From CAZUFB01 sp048173955 (GTDB taxonomy: Bacteria > Actinomycetota > Coriobacteriia > Coriobacteriales > UMGS124), in the NCBI GenBank assembly GCA_048173955.1, contig DBEYOB010000042.1, forward strand, positions 1 to 25,223: a stretch of DNA of 25,223 nucleotides, read 5' to 3'. Shown here in pieces: positions 14,311 through 22,092 of the stretch; the first letter of the stretch is position 1, and every line of letters starts with the position of its first letter. The notes under the pieces were generated by a model. The model ran no database searches and was not told the DNA's origin. It saw only the letters and a list, made by a program, of their open reading frames with translations. The position numbers and the translations under genes were made by a program.

Positions 14311-15468
14311 ATGTCGTTTCCCTATGCCGACGACGAGTTCATCCACATGTGGGTCGCCGACATGGAGTTCGCCACGCCCGACGTGGTGATCGAGGGGATG
14401 CGCAGGCGCCTCGACCGGCGCATCTTTGGCTACACGCGCGTGTACGACCCCGGTTACTACGAGGCGTTTCGCGGCTGGTGCGACCGGCGCTACGGCTGGA
14501 CGTTCCCCAAGCACGAACTCGTCATGTCCAACGGCGTCATCCCGGCGCCGTACGAACTGGTCGAATACATCACCGAGCCCGACGAGAAGGTCCTGTTCCT
14601 CACGCCCTCGTATGCGTATTTCAAGTATGCCGCCGATTTCAACGCACGCCCTTGCGTGTGCAGCGACCTGCTCAACGAAAACAGCCGCTACCGCATCGAC
14701 TTCGACGACCTCGACCGCAAGATGGCCGACGAAAAGACGACGCTTTTCGTGTTCTGCAACCCCCACAATCCTACCGGGCGCGTATGGAGCGACGAAGAGC
14801 TCGGCCGTCTCGCCGAACTCATCGAGCGACACGGGATGTGGGTCATCTCCGACGAGATCCACTGCGACCTGCTGCGCACCGGGCAGCGGCACATCCCACT
14901 CGGCAAAGTCATGCCCGAATACAGGCGCCTCGTCACCTGCATTGCGCCGAGCAAGACGTTCAACCTCGCCGGCATGATGCCCTCGAACATCGTCATCCGA
15001 GACGACGGGCTGCGCGCGACCTGGCTCGAGCGGCACTACAACTTCGACAACCCTCTCTCCATAGCAGCGGCGCAGGCGGCCTACGAGCTGGGCGAGCCGT
15101 GGGTCGAGGAGCTGTGCGCCTACCTCGACGGCAACTTTGCCTTTGTGGGAGACTACCTATCCGAACATCTGCCCCTTGCCCGGTATCGGGCGAGCGAGGC
15201 GACCTATCTCGCCTGGGTCGACCTGGGCGACTACTTTGGCCCCGATGACGACCTGCCGCGGTTCTTTGCCTACAACGCGGGCGTGCTCCTCGAAGGCGGC
15301 AACATGTTCGTGCAGAACTCCGACGGGTTCATCCGGCTTAACCTCGCATGTCCGCGCGCGATGCTCCAAGAGGGCATGCGCCGCATCTGTGACGCGGTGA
15401 ACGAACACGTGCGGCACAACGGGTGGGACAAAGAGGCGACTTCCGACCGAAAATCGGGGCAGGCGTAG
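14311..15468 (+). CDS. MalY/PatB-type PLP-dependent aminotransferase / C-S lyase
   Basis: Predicted 385 aa from the ATG at 14311. Fold-type I features are MWVADMEF.TP (13-23), NPHNPTGR (150-157), SDEIHCDL (180-187) and the PLP-binding SKTFNLAG with K215. These match cystathionine beta-lyase/MalY/PatB proteins, which cleave C-S bonds of cystathionine or cysteine conjugates. The N-terminus is about 15-20 residues shorter than usual. The frame is open back to the methyltransferase stop (14266), and 14 more residues could be encoded, but there is no start codon; the best ribosome site (AAGGG, 14283-14287) serves an ATG at 14294 in another frame. The true start is thus uncertain and a small indel is possible. 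The last ~11 codons and the stop lie inside a plus-oriented dispersed repeat. Confidence 0.85.
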   Translation: MSFPYADDEFIHMWVADMEFATPDVVIEGMRRRLDRRIFGYTRVYDPGYYEAFRGWCDRRYGWTFPKHELVMSNGVIPAPYELVEYITEPDEKVLFLTPSYAYFKYAADFNARPCVCSDLLNENSRYRIDFDDLDRKMADEKTTLFVFCNPHNPTGRVWSDEELGRLAELIERHGMWVISDEIHCDLLRTGQRHIPLGKVMPEYRRLVTCIAPSKTFNLAGMMPSNIVIRDDGLRATWLERHYNFDNPLSIAAAQAAYELGEPWVEELCAYLDGNFAFVGDYLSEHLPLARYRASEATYLAWVDLGDYFGPDDDLPRFFAYNAGVLLEGGNMFVQNSDGFIRLNLACPRAMLQEGMRRICDAVNEHVRHNGWDKEATSDRKSGQA

Positions 15469-15490
15469 CAAAACGGACGGGTATGCATGG
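15439..15490 (+). repeat. ~50 bp dispersed repeat, pair B, plus-oriented
   Basis: Reads CTTCCGACCGAAAATCGGGG, GCGTAGCA, ACGGACGGGTATGCATGG. It overlaps the end of the MalY-type gene and supplies its residues SDRKSGQA and the TAG stop. Confidence 0.8.
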
Positions 15491-15916
15491 ATGAAGGCGG
15501 AGCACAGCGCCCCTGTCGCGATCGCAACGGACTCCTTCCCCGCTCCTTTGCCATGATAACCGCAGGTCGTATCCCCCGCCTTGCCCTTTGGCACAACCAA
15601 GAACCATCCCGACAGCCCCAAAGGCCCATGCATACCCGTCGCTTTTGCCACGAAACGGCGAAATCCCGTCGGAAAACAGCGGGCCATGCACTGCCGGATC
15701 GCGCGGCCACAGCCGATAAAACCAGACCACTTGGTTTACGTAAGATGATGTAATCGACCCAAACCTGACGTCCTTTGTGGCCCACCTCCAGAGGTATCTC
15801 TAGCAAACATCCAGGTAAAAGCTCCAAATGCCCCTTTGTCACGCTTGCGTTAGAGCTCTCCAGATTCCACAGGGACCACATGCGAAAACAAAACGCGGCA
15901 GGCTACAGTTGAATGC
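15491..15916. other. Intergenic region with repeat pair B, no confident gene
   Basis: Apart from the minus-oriented repeat (15625-15676), a minus-strand frame at 15690-15881 contains GCLLEIPLEVGHKGRQVWVD and YIILRKPSG. It looks protein-like but has no recognisable family, no good start and runs into the repeat, so it may be a gene remnant. Nothing else is supported. Confidence 0.4.
15625..15676 (-). repeat. ~50 bp dispersed repeat, pair B, minus-oriented
   Basis: On the minus strand it reads TTTTCCGACGGGATTTCGCC, CGTGGCAAAAGCG, ACGGGTATGCATGG. It faces the plus copy; the outer ends of the pair are 238 bases apart. Confidence 0.8.
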
Positions 15917-17247
15917 ATGGCTAACACTCCGACCTACCTTTGCGCGTGGACCGCTTGGGCGCTGTGGCATCGACTGCGCTGCACCAAACGCCCCCGCCTC
16001 GACCAAACCGAATCCGTGGCGCAGGCCTCAGGCGCTGTGGGCTAAGACCCTCGAGCATGCGGCAGCTCGCCGGGAAAACTCCCGACGATCGCGACTACCT
16101 CTCGCTCATCGAACCGAAACTGCGCGACCTGCAGGAACGGCTGCTGACGGGACCCGTGCTTGATTCGGGCGCGTTCGCCCACCAGCGCCGCAGACGCACC
16201 GACAACGAACGGCAACCATGGGCCCATCGCCTTCCGCCTGCCGCCGCAGCAGGATTGGAGGAGCTTGCACCGGTCAACCTGCTCGTACCGGCATCCGAGA
16301 ATCGCAGGGCATCTTCGTCGCGTACATGCAGCGTCTGGGGCGGCCCGTTGCCCCCGGCATCGTTCGTGCCCCTGCTGGGCGGGGTTCACCTCGCCACGCC
16401 TGAATTCTTGTTCTTGCAGCTGGCTCCACGCTTCAGCATGCCCCAGCTGGTGATGCTTGGCTTTGAGACGTGCGGCTTTTACGGCATGCCCCACCCTGGA
16501 TGCCCGTCAGCCTCTCGTTGCATGCCGCTCACTTCGGTCGCACGCCTCAGGCGGTTCGTCGACGCCGCAGGCAGGGCTTATGGCGTCAAACAGGCGCGCA
16601 GTGCACTGCGCTTCATCCTCGACGGCTCGGCGTCGGTCATGGAATCCGCCATGGTCGTGCTGGCCTGCATGCCGCGTTCCCATGGCGGCTACGGATTGCC
16701 GTTCCCCACTATGAATCCCCGCATCGATATACCGGCAACCAAGCGGGAGCTTCTCAGAAGATCCTGGGTCGCTTGCGATGCGTTCTGGCCCGAAGCACGT
16801 TTTGCCTTGGAATACGACGGCAGGCAGAGCCACGAGGGAACCGACAACGTTGTGCGCGACTACGCCCGGGCAAGCGACCTGGTGGCATTGGGCATCGCGG
16901 CGGACACCATAACAAAGGAGATGCTGTTCGACGTGCATCGGTTCGACAAAATCGTCCGCAAGACGGCAAAGAGCATCGGCTATAAGCTCGACGCTCGCGA
17001 TTTCGGCACAGAATGGCATCGCAAGCGGGATGAGCTGCGCGACGACATCATCGCCTACCTGCACGGACGCAGCGCTCGTACACGGACAGGCCGACACGCC
17101 GAGACGGCGGAAGGTACCGGAACGGCAGAGGTGCCCGAACGGCAGAAGGTACCGGAACGGCAGAAGATACCGGAGCGACGGACGAGCCCGCATGGAACCG
17201 AAGCGTCGGACCCGCCTGCCAGCCACGGCACTTCCGACCAAATTTGA
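15917..17247 (+). pseudogene. Frameshifted gene with a DUF559/Vsr-like nuclease domain
   Basis: From about 16250 to 17060 one frame is clearly coding: NLLVPASENRR, WGGPLPPASF, a TPEFLFLQLA helix, and a C-terminal PD-(D/E)XK-like pattern, ALEYDGRQSHEG followed by D..R...L..LGI....IT. That pattern matches the DUF559/very-short-patch endonuclease fold. The expected N-terminus appears in a different frame: ATG 15917 encodes MANTPTYLCAWTAWALWHRL and stops after 42 codons. In the main frame the only start nearby is a TTG at 15940 with a poor leader. The gene is therefore best read as frameshifted between ~16040 and 16250. The domain order resembles AbiEi-like/DUF559 proteins common in actinobacteria. 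The C-terminal tail is a short repeat region, and its stop lies inside a dispersed repeat. Confidence 0.6.
17110..17180 (+). repeat. 18 bp tandem repeat with one 17 bp unit
   Basis: Four units related to GAAGGTACCGGAACGGCA run at 17110-17127, 17128-17144, 17145-17162 and 17163-17180. The second unit has 17 bases, so unit 1 is read as EGTGTA and later units as (K/E)(V/I)PER. It lies in the disordered tail of the nuclease-like gene. Confidence 0.75.
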
Positions 17248-17280
17248 CCGATGCGTAGCAGGTCGAACGAGTATGCACGG
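17230..17280 (+). repeat. ~50 bp dispersed repeat, pair C, plus-oriented
   Basis: Reads ACTTCCGACCAAATTTGACC, GCGTAGCAGGTCG, ACGAGTATGCACGG. It overlaps the end of the nuclease-like gene and supplies its last residues TSDQI and the TGA stop. Confidence 0.75.
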
Positions 17281-17337
17281 CTGCTTGAAAAGGTGCAGGG
17301 ACCAGCCATGCCAGCATGTTGCGATTTTAGAAAATAC

Positions 17338-17358
17338 AATTCCCAAAATGGGATTTCA
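17338..17358. terminator. Small hairpin between the pair C repeats
   Basis: TCCCA (17341-17345) and TGGGA (17349-17353) with loop AAA, extended by flanking AA/TT pairs with one mismatch. It lies in an AT-rich patch, and the minus strand continues with T-rich sequence, so weak termination is possible in either direction. Confidence 0.35.
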
Positions 17359-17403
17359 ACTTTAATACGTTTCTCCAAGCGCTGTGCCTCGCGCCGTCCC
17401 ACT

Positions 17404-17452
17404 CCGTGCATACCCGTCCGACTTGCTACGTTTGCCCGAATTTCTGTCGGCA
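17404..17452 (-). repeat. ~50 bp dispersed repeat, pair C, minus-oriented
   Basis: On the minus strand it reads TGCCGACAGAAATTCGGGC, ACGTAGCAAGTCGG, ACGGGTATGCACGG. It starts about 65 bases after the stop codon of the minus-strand ATPase gene, the same distance as pair A from the MFS gene. Confidence 0.75.
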
Positions 17453-17518
17453 GGCGCTCCGAGCCAACGCCGTCGCCGGTTTCTGGCCGCTTCCAACTTC
17501 CGGCCGCTGCAGCCGCCG

Positions 17519-18313
17519 TCAGTCCCCCGCCTCGTCCCCCAGCAGCTCGCGCAGCAGGCGGTCCCGGTCGTTGACGAACAGTGCCGTGAGCTGGTAGCTC
17601 TCGGTCTCCTCGTAGGAGATGCCGTGCAGCCCTCCCCCGTCGAACGAGACGATCTGGGCGCCGGGGAGGCCGAGCAAGATCGGCGAGTGCGTGGCCACGA
17701 TGAGCTGACTGCCATGCGAGGCCAGGCGGTGCATCTCGAGCAGCAGCGTGAGCTGGCGCGACACCGAGAGCGCCGCCTCGGGCTCGTCGAGCAGGTAGAG
17801 GCCGTTTTCCTTGGAGGCATCCTGGATGAAGCCGAGGAACGCCTCGCCGTGCGACATCTCGTGGAGCAGGCGTCGGCGACCGGTCGCCGGGTTGCGGTAG
17901 GCCATCCGGTCGTACCCCTCGGCGGCGGTCGCCACGTTGTAGAAGCTCTCCGCCCGCAAAAAGAACGCGCTCCAAGGGCGCAGCAGGCCGCGCCGCATCT
18001 CGATGCCCTCGCTCAAGGCGGAGTGCGAGTCGCGCGTCGAGAAGGCGTAGTTCCGCGTGCCGCCCTCGGGGTTGAGCCCCCAGGCGACCGCCATAGCCTC
18101 GAGCAGGGTCGACTTGCCCGAGCCGGTCTCGCCCACGAAGAACGTCACGTTCGAGGTCAACGCGAGCGGCCGCTCCCCCAAGCCGGCGAGCGCGGGAATG
18201 TCGCGCAGGTAGGCGTCGCCGCGCACGAGGTCCCAACGGACGCCGACCGTCTGGATGAACGGCGGGGTATGCGGCCCTTTGAGGACCGGAGGTTCCGGCA
18301 TGTTCGTTTCCAT
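17519..18313 (-). CDS. AAA/ABC-type ATPase (COG3910-like)
   Basis: Predicted 264 aa. It has Walker A GETGSGKST (61-69), an ABC-type signature HEMSHGEAF (151-159), Walker B GLYLLDEPEAALS (171-183) and an ATHSP switch (207-211). This is the compact ABC-ATPase type without a transmembrane partner, related to SMC/RecF-like and overcoming-lysogenisation-defect families, often annotated as predicted ATPase COG3910. The Walker B Glu (E177) is present, so ATP hydrolysis is expected. It begins only five bases after the stop of the DUF4143 ATPase gene, so the two form an operon. An ATG at 18301 is an alternative start. A defence or DNA-transaction role is possible but not shown by the sequence. Confidence 0.85.
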   Translation of the reverse strand: METNMPEPPVLKGPHTPPFIQTVGVRWDLVRGDAYLRDIPALAGLGERPLALTSNVTFFVGETGSGKSTLLEAMAVAWGLNPEGGTRNYAFSTRDSHSALSEGIEMRRGLLRPWSAFFLRAESFYNVATAAEGYDRMAYRNPATGRRRLLHEMSHGEAFLGFIQDASKENGLYLLDEPEAALSVSRQLTLLLEMHRLASHGSQLIVATHSPILLGLPGAQIVSFDGGGLHGISYEETESYQLTALFVNDRDRLLRELLGDEAGD

Positions 18314-18318
18314 CTCGG

Positions 18319-19659
18319 CTACGCCCCGAGTACCGCGGCGGGAATCACGTATACCCCGTCGTCTCGACGATAGGCAAGACTTCCCCGTCCCACGATGACG
18401 GCAAGAAAGAGCGGCTCCGAGGGACGCTCCGCAACGTTGGCCGTCACCTTGTCGCGCAGGCGCAAAAGATTGGACGCAGCCTCGTCGACCTTGGTGTCGC
18501 TCAGCTTGATTTCAATGCCCGCCCATCCGCCAGCATACTCGACAACGGCATCCACCTCGAGACCCTTGTCGTCGCGATAGTACGAAACCGCGTTGCCCAC
18601 TCCGGCATAGGTGGAGAGAAACACGCGCAAATCGCGCAGAACGAGATTCTCGAACAGCAGACCGAGCGACTGCGTGTCGCGCAGCAGGCGCGGGGGCGTT
18701 GCCCCCATCAGGGCCGCCGCAAGCGACGGATCGACAAAGTAGCGCTTTGGCTTGACGCGCACCCGAGCCTTCGCCCGCATTGGCGGTTCCCATCCCGCCA
18801 GGTCTTCGACAAGATGCAAGCGGCCGAACAACTCCAGATACGAACGGACCGTGTCGTCGTCGACACGTCGCCCCTCTCCGTATGACATATCCGACGCAAG
18901 GGTCCGATAGGTAACCGCCTGACTTGCATTGAATGCCAGGGACTTCATAAGCGCGAACGCAATTTCAGGGGATTTGTCCTCGTCGATTACGTTCACATCG
19001 AGGACCGACTGCAGATACTGACCGGCAGTCTCATAGGCGCTCTCATCGTCGAGGGCCAGATTCGCGGGCCACCCGCCGCGGCAGCACCAACGCGCCACGT
19101 CCGCCACCTCCGTCTCATGGCGCAGGGGGCTCAGCCCCCGACCTTCGAGAAGCGCCTTGAGACTCACCTTGCCCGTCGACTCACCCAGCTCGACAAGCGA
19201 CATGGGACGCATGGCGAGACGCGCGATGCGCCCCGCGCCCGAATGGCGCACACTGCCTCTGTCCGCCTTCTTGAGCGCGGTGGAACCGGTCAAAAGCAGC
19301 AGTCCCCGCTCGTTGCCGGCATCGTCTACAAAACGGCGGGCAGCATCCCAAACCTCCGGCACCTCTTGCCATTCATCGACGAGGTGAGGGGGGTCTCCCA
19401 GTAGCGCAAGCATCGGGTCGACCTCAGCCGCATCGCGTTCTTCCCGACGATCCAGCTTTGTCACGCTCGCAGAACGCGAGAGCGCCGTCCATGTTTTGCC
19501 GCACCATTTCGGCCCGGTTATCTCGACGCAGCCAAAGGCTCGCATAAGTGCATCGAGGCGTTTCTCTATGAGACGGGGCTTGTATCCATGCGGCGTCAGA
19601 CGACCGGCAGCTGCCCTCCTACCATCGCTTTTACCGCCGTAGATTCCGTCGTTCGGCAT
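18319..19659 (-). CDS. AAA ATPase with DUF4143 domain
   Basis: Predicted 446 aa. Walker A is GPKWCGKT (49-56), Walker B region HLVDEWQEVP (~92-101), and the sensor segment LLLTGST (~120-126) follows. The C-terminal DUF4143 half ends in a nuclease-like core, SYYRDDKGLEVDAVVE then GIEIKL, matching the (E)VD...EIK arrangement of PD-(D/E)XK folds. These proteins are common and mobile in bacteria and archaea; their function is unsettled. The start at 19659 has AGAGGGTG upstream, but a 23 bp tandem duplication copies this Shine-Dalgarno and ATG further upstream, at 19682, out of frame. The outer ATG would give a 28-codon peptide. The gene is followed closely by the COG3910-like ATPase. Confidence 0.87.
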   Translation of the reverse strand: MPNDGIYGGKSDGRRAAAGRLTPHGYKPRLIEKRLDALMRAFGCVEITGPKWCGKTWTALSRSASVTKLDRREERDAAEVDPMLALLGDPPHLVDEWQEVPEVWDAARRFVDDAGNERGLLLLTGSTALKKADRGSVRHSGAGRIARLAMRPMSLVELGESTGKVSLKALLEGRGLSPLRHETEVADVARWCCRGGWPANLALDDESAYETAGQYLQSVLDVNVIDEDKSPEIAFALMKSLAFNASQAVTYRTLASDMSYGEGRRVDDDTVRSYLELFGRLHLVEDLAGWEPPMRAKARVRVKPKRYFVDPSLAAALMGATPPRLLRDTQSLGLLFENLVLRDLRVFLSTYAGVGNAVSYYRDDKGLEVDAVVEYAGGWAGIEIKLSDTKVDEAASNLLRLRDKVTANVAERPSEPLFLAVIVGRGSLAYRRDDGVYVIPAAVLGA

Positions 19660-19696
19660 TTTACACCCTCTGCGTTCGGCATTTTACACCCTTTCG
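19651..19696 (-). repeat. 23 bp tandem duplication of a start region
   Basis: GTTCGGCATTTTACACCCT occurs at 19651 and again at 19674. On the minus strand each copy holds GGGTGTAAAATGCC, that is a ribosome site and an ATG. The 23-base period puts the two ATGs in different frames. Confidence 0.85.
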
Positions 19697-19772
19697 GATC
19701 GGCTGATGCCACGATGGCGCAGAAACGACCTCACAGAAAACGCAGGGGACAGCCAAGTAGGCACAGGGCGGG

Positions 19773-19814
19773 CCGCCCGCCAAAGCGGACGGCCCCGGCC
19801 AGCTCGGCGGGCGG
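19773..19814 (-). terminator. Hairpin downstream of prfC
   Basis: A perfect 9 bp inverted repeat, CCGCCCGCC (19773-19781) and GGCGGGCGG (19806-19814), has additional GC-rich pairing in the loop. It begins about 40 bases past the prfC stop codon on the minus strand and also faces the DUF4143 gene leader. Confidence 0.5.
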
Positions 19815-19854
19815 ACACCCTACCCGGGGCGCCCGACCCGAACGTCGCCTCCGC

Positions 19855-21468
19855 CTAGAACGTCACGTTGCCGAACTCGGACAGCTTGAGCTTGGGGTTG
19901 TGCTCGGTCGCCCAGTCGATGTTCCACGGACTCGTGAAGAGCAGCAGCTTGCCGCCGCGCATGTCCTCGATGCGCAGGGTGTCGCGCGTGAGGTTGAGCG
20001 TGCGGACGTCGATCTCGTCGGGGCCGTTGGTAATCCAGCGGATGTGCGAGTAGCCGAGCGGCTGGCGCCGCACGTTGACGTGGTACTCGCTCTTGAGGCG
20101 CTGTTCGAGCACGTCGAACTGCAGCACGCCCACCACGCCCACGATCACGCTCTCCATACCGGCGCCGAGCTCGCGGAAGATCTGCACCGCACCCTCCTGC
20201 GCCAGCTCCTCCATGCCCTTGATGAACTGCTTGCGCTTGAGGGTGTCCACCTGCGAGATGCGGGCGAAGTGCTCGGGCGCGAACGTGGGGATGCCGGCGT
20301 ACTGCACGCGGCGCCTGCCCGTGCAGAGCGTGTCGCCGATCGAGAAGATGCCCGGGTCGAACAGGCCCACGATATCGCCGGCGTAGGCCTCGTCGACCGT
20401 GGCGCGGTCGTCAGCCATCATGGCCGTGCCCGTGGCGAGCTTGAGCCTGCGGTCGCCCTGCACGTGGAGGGCGTCCATGCCGCGCTCGAACTTGCCCGAG
20501 CAGATGCGCAAAAAGGCGATGCGGTCGCGGTGGTTCTTGTCCATGTTGGCCTGGATCTTGAAGACGAAGCCCGAGAAGTCGTTCTCAGCCGGCTCGACCT
20601 CATCGCCTGTGAGGGAGTCGCGATACGGCGCGGGGGCGGGGGCCAGGCGCAAAAAGTCCCTGAGGAACGGCTCGACGCCGAAGTTGGTGAGCGCCGACCC
20701 GAAGAACACCGGCGAGAGCCGGCCCGTGCGCACGGCCTCGAGGTCGAACTCGTCGGCCGCACCGTCGAGCAGCTCGATGTCGTCCATGAGGTTCTGGTGG
20801 TTCTCGTGCCCGACGAGCTCGTCGAGCGCCGGGTCGCCGAGCTCCGCCTCCACCTCGGCGACCTTCTTGGTGGCGTTGGCGCGCCCGTCGCCGTCGAACG
20901 CCAGCACGTGGCGGCTCGCCCGGTCGAAGACGCCGCGGAAGTTTCGCCCGTTGCCGATGGGCCAGTTCATGGGATAGGTGGCGATGCCGAGCACCGTCTC
21001 GATCTCGTCCATGAGGTCGAAGGGGTCGCGCGTCTCATGGTCGAGCTTGTTCACGAACGTGAAGATGGGGATGTGGCGCAGCGTGCACACCTTGAAGAGC
21101 TTGATGGTCTGCGCCTCGACGCCCTTGGCGCCGTCGATGACCATGACCGCCGCGTCGGCCGCCATGAGGGTGCGGTAGGTGTCTTCCGAGAAGTCCTGGT
21201 GGCCCGGGGTGTCGAGGATGTTGACGCAGTGCCCGTCGTAGTGGAACTGCAGCACCGACGACGTGACCGAGATGCCGCGCTGCTTTTCGATCTCCATCCA
21301 GTCGGACACCGCGTGGCGCGAGCCGCCCTTGCCCTTGACCGATCCGGCCGTCTGGACGGCGCCGCTGTAGAGCAGCAGCTTCTCAGTCAGCGTGGTCTTG
21401 CCCGCGTCGGGATGCGAGATGATGGCGAACGTGCGCCGCGAGGAGATTTCCTCCGCTAGGCTTGGCAT
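19855..21468 (-). CDS. prfC: Peptide chain release factor 3
   Basis: Predicted 537 aa, close to the usual ~530. GTPase motifs are SHPDAGKTT (18-26), the switch I region with GISVTSSV, DTPGHQDF (86-93) and NKLD (140-143). The later domains match RF3, for example FKIQANMDKNHRDRIAF, FAPEHFAR and VGVLQFDVLEQRLKSEY. RF3 is a translational GTPase that releases RF1/RF2 from the ribosome after peptide release. The start at 21468 has AGGAG a few bases upstream and matches the family start (PSLAEEISSRRTFAIISHPDAGK, given in part); the frame is open to 21579 without similarity. A GC-rich hairpin (21483-21511) lies just before the ribosome site. Confidence 0.96.
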   Translation of the reverse strand: MPSLAEEISSRRTFAIISHPDAGKTTLTEKLLLYSGAVQTAGSVKGKGGSRHAVSDWMEIEKQRGISVTSSVLQFHYDGHCVNILDTPGHQDFSEDTYRTLMAADAAVMVIDGAKGVEAQTIKLFKVCTLRHIPIFTFVNKLDHETRDPFDLMDEIETVLGIATYPMNWPIGNGRNFRGVFDRASRHVLAFDGDGRANATKKVAEVEAELGDPALDELVGHENHQNLMDDIELLDGAADEFDLEAVRTGRLSPVFFGSALTNFGVEPFLRDFLRLAPAPAPYRDSLTGDEVEPAENDFSGFVFKIQANMDKNHRDRIAFLRICSGKFERGMDALHVQGDRRLKLATGTAMMADDRATVDEAYAGDIVGLFDPGIFSIGDTLCTGRRRVQYAGIPTFAPEHFARISQVDTLKRKQFIKGMEELAQEGAVQIFRELGAGMESVIVGVVGVLQFDVLEQRLKSEYHVNVRRQPLGYSHIRWITNGPDEIDVRTLNLTRDTLRIEDMRGGKLLLFTSPWNIDWATEHNPKLKLSEFGNVTF

Positions 21469-21482
21469 GGGGCTCCTATCCC

Positions 21483-21511
21483 CACCCCGGCACATGGGGA
21501 GCCGCGGGGTG
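21483..21511 (-). promoter_or_regulatory. Leader hairpin before prfC
   Basis: CACCCCG (21483-21489) pairs perfectly with CGGGGTG (21505-21511), ending some 10 bases before the prfC Shine-Dalgarno. It could modulate translation or be a chance GC-rich stem. Confidence 0.25.
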
Positions 21512-21548
21512 GCTTGCAGATGTTTGGCCCCGGTATTGTAGCGGTATT

Positions 21549-21562
21549 CCCCGCAGGCGGGG
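21549..21562 (-). terminator. GC-rich hairpin after the PIN gene
   Basis: CCCCGC (21549-21554) pairs with GCGGGG (21557-21562), and neighbouring GGGGCG/CACCCC segments can form alternative stems up to 21575. It lies ~40 bases beyond the PIN toxin stop on the minus strand. No T-tract is present. Confidence 0.35.
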
Positions 21563-21601
21563 CGGGGCGCACCCCGCACGGACGCCGCACAAGCCCGGGC
21601 G

Positions 21602-22078
21602 CTACGGCGTCTCCATCAATGCGAGGGCGTCGTCGACCGAGAGGGCCGCCACAGGAGCGTGGCGGAGCAGAGCGTCGTCGTTGGTCACCAGGCAGTCCGC
21701 CTTGGCACGCCGGGCAGCGGCAAGCACAAGGTTGTCCTCGAAGTCAGTGTGTATGGCCCGGTATTTCTGGGCAAGCCATATGTCCGAACTGTCCATGCCG
21801 ACCGCGGTGGCAATCTCATCCATATTGGCGACGCAGGCAAACGCGTAGGCAGAAACCGCCTTGGCCTGGCTTTCCGACAACGCCCCGCCGTCTTTGCGAG
21901 CCTGCCTCTTGAGCGAGGCGGAAATGAGGTAGTAGACGTCTTTGACTGATTCTGTGGCATAGAGAAGCTCGACCCCGGCCTTTTCGCAGCGGTCTATCAA
22001 CTCGTTGGCGCGTTTGGAACCGAGTCGGTTGCCATCGTAGGCATCGAGCCACACGTTGGTGTCGAGAAGTACGCGCAT
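21602..22078 (-). CDS. PIN-domain toxin (VapC-type ribonuclease)
   Basis: Predicted 158 aa. The PIN acidic residues are visible: D6 in LLDTNVWLDA, E43 in ATESVKDV, D112/D115 in TDFEDN, and D134/D135 in VTNDD. PIN toxins are Mg-dependent RNases that cut tRNA or rRNA. The gene follows the antitoxin gene closely on the same strand. ATG 22078 matches the family start and has AGGCGG upstream; ATG 22087, seven to eight bases after the antitoxin stop, adds three residues and is possible. Its antitoxin is of RelB/DinJ type rather than VapB, an unusual but known kind of pairing. Confidence 0.85.
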   Translation of the reverse strand: MRVLLDTNVWLDAYDGNRLGSKRANELIDRCEKAGVELLYATESVKDVYYLISASLKRQARKDGGALSESQAKAVSAYAFACVANMDEIATAVGMDSSDIWLAQKYRAIHTDFEDNLVLAAARRAKADCLVTNDDALLRHAPVAALSVDDALALMETP

Positions 22079-22092
22079 CAACCGCATCCGCC

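Noticed and set aside
15270..15881. Minus-strand frame of about 200 codons through repeat pair B
   Set aside because: It crosses the repeats and the end of the MalY-type gene; only its first part looks protein-like, and no function or start is supported.
17110..17180. Possible CRISPR-like repeats
   Set aside because: Units are contiguous with no spacers, lie in a coding tail and number only four.
19588..21459. Long plus-strand frame opposite prfC
   Set aside because: The minus strand encodes release factor 3 with all GTPase motifs; the plus frame has no family features.
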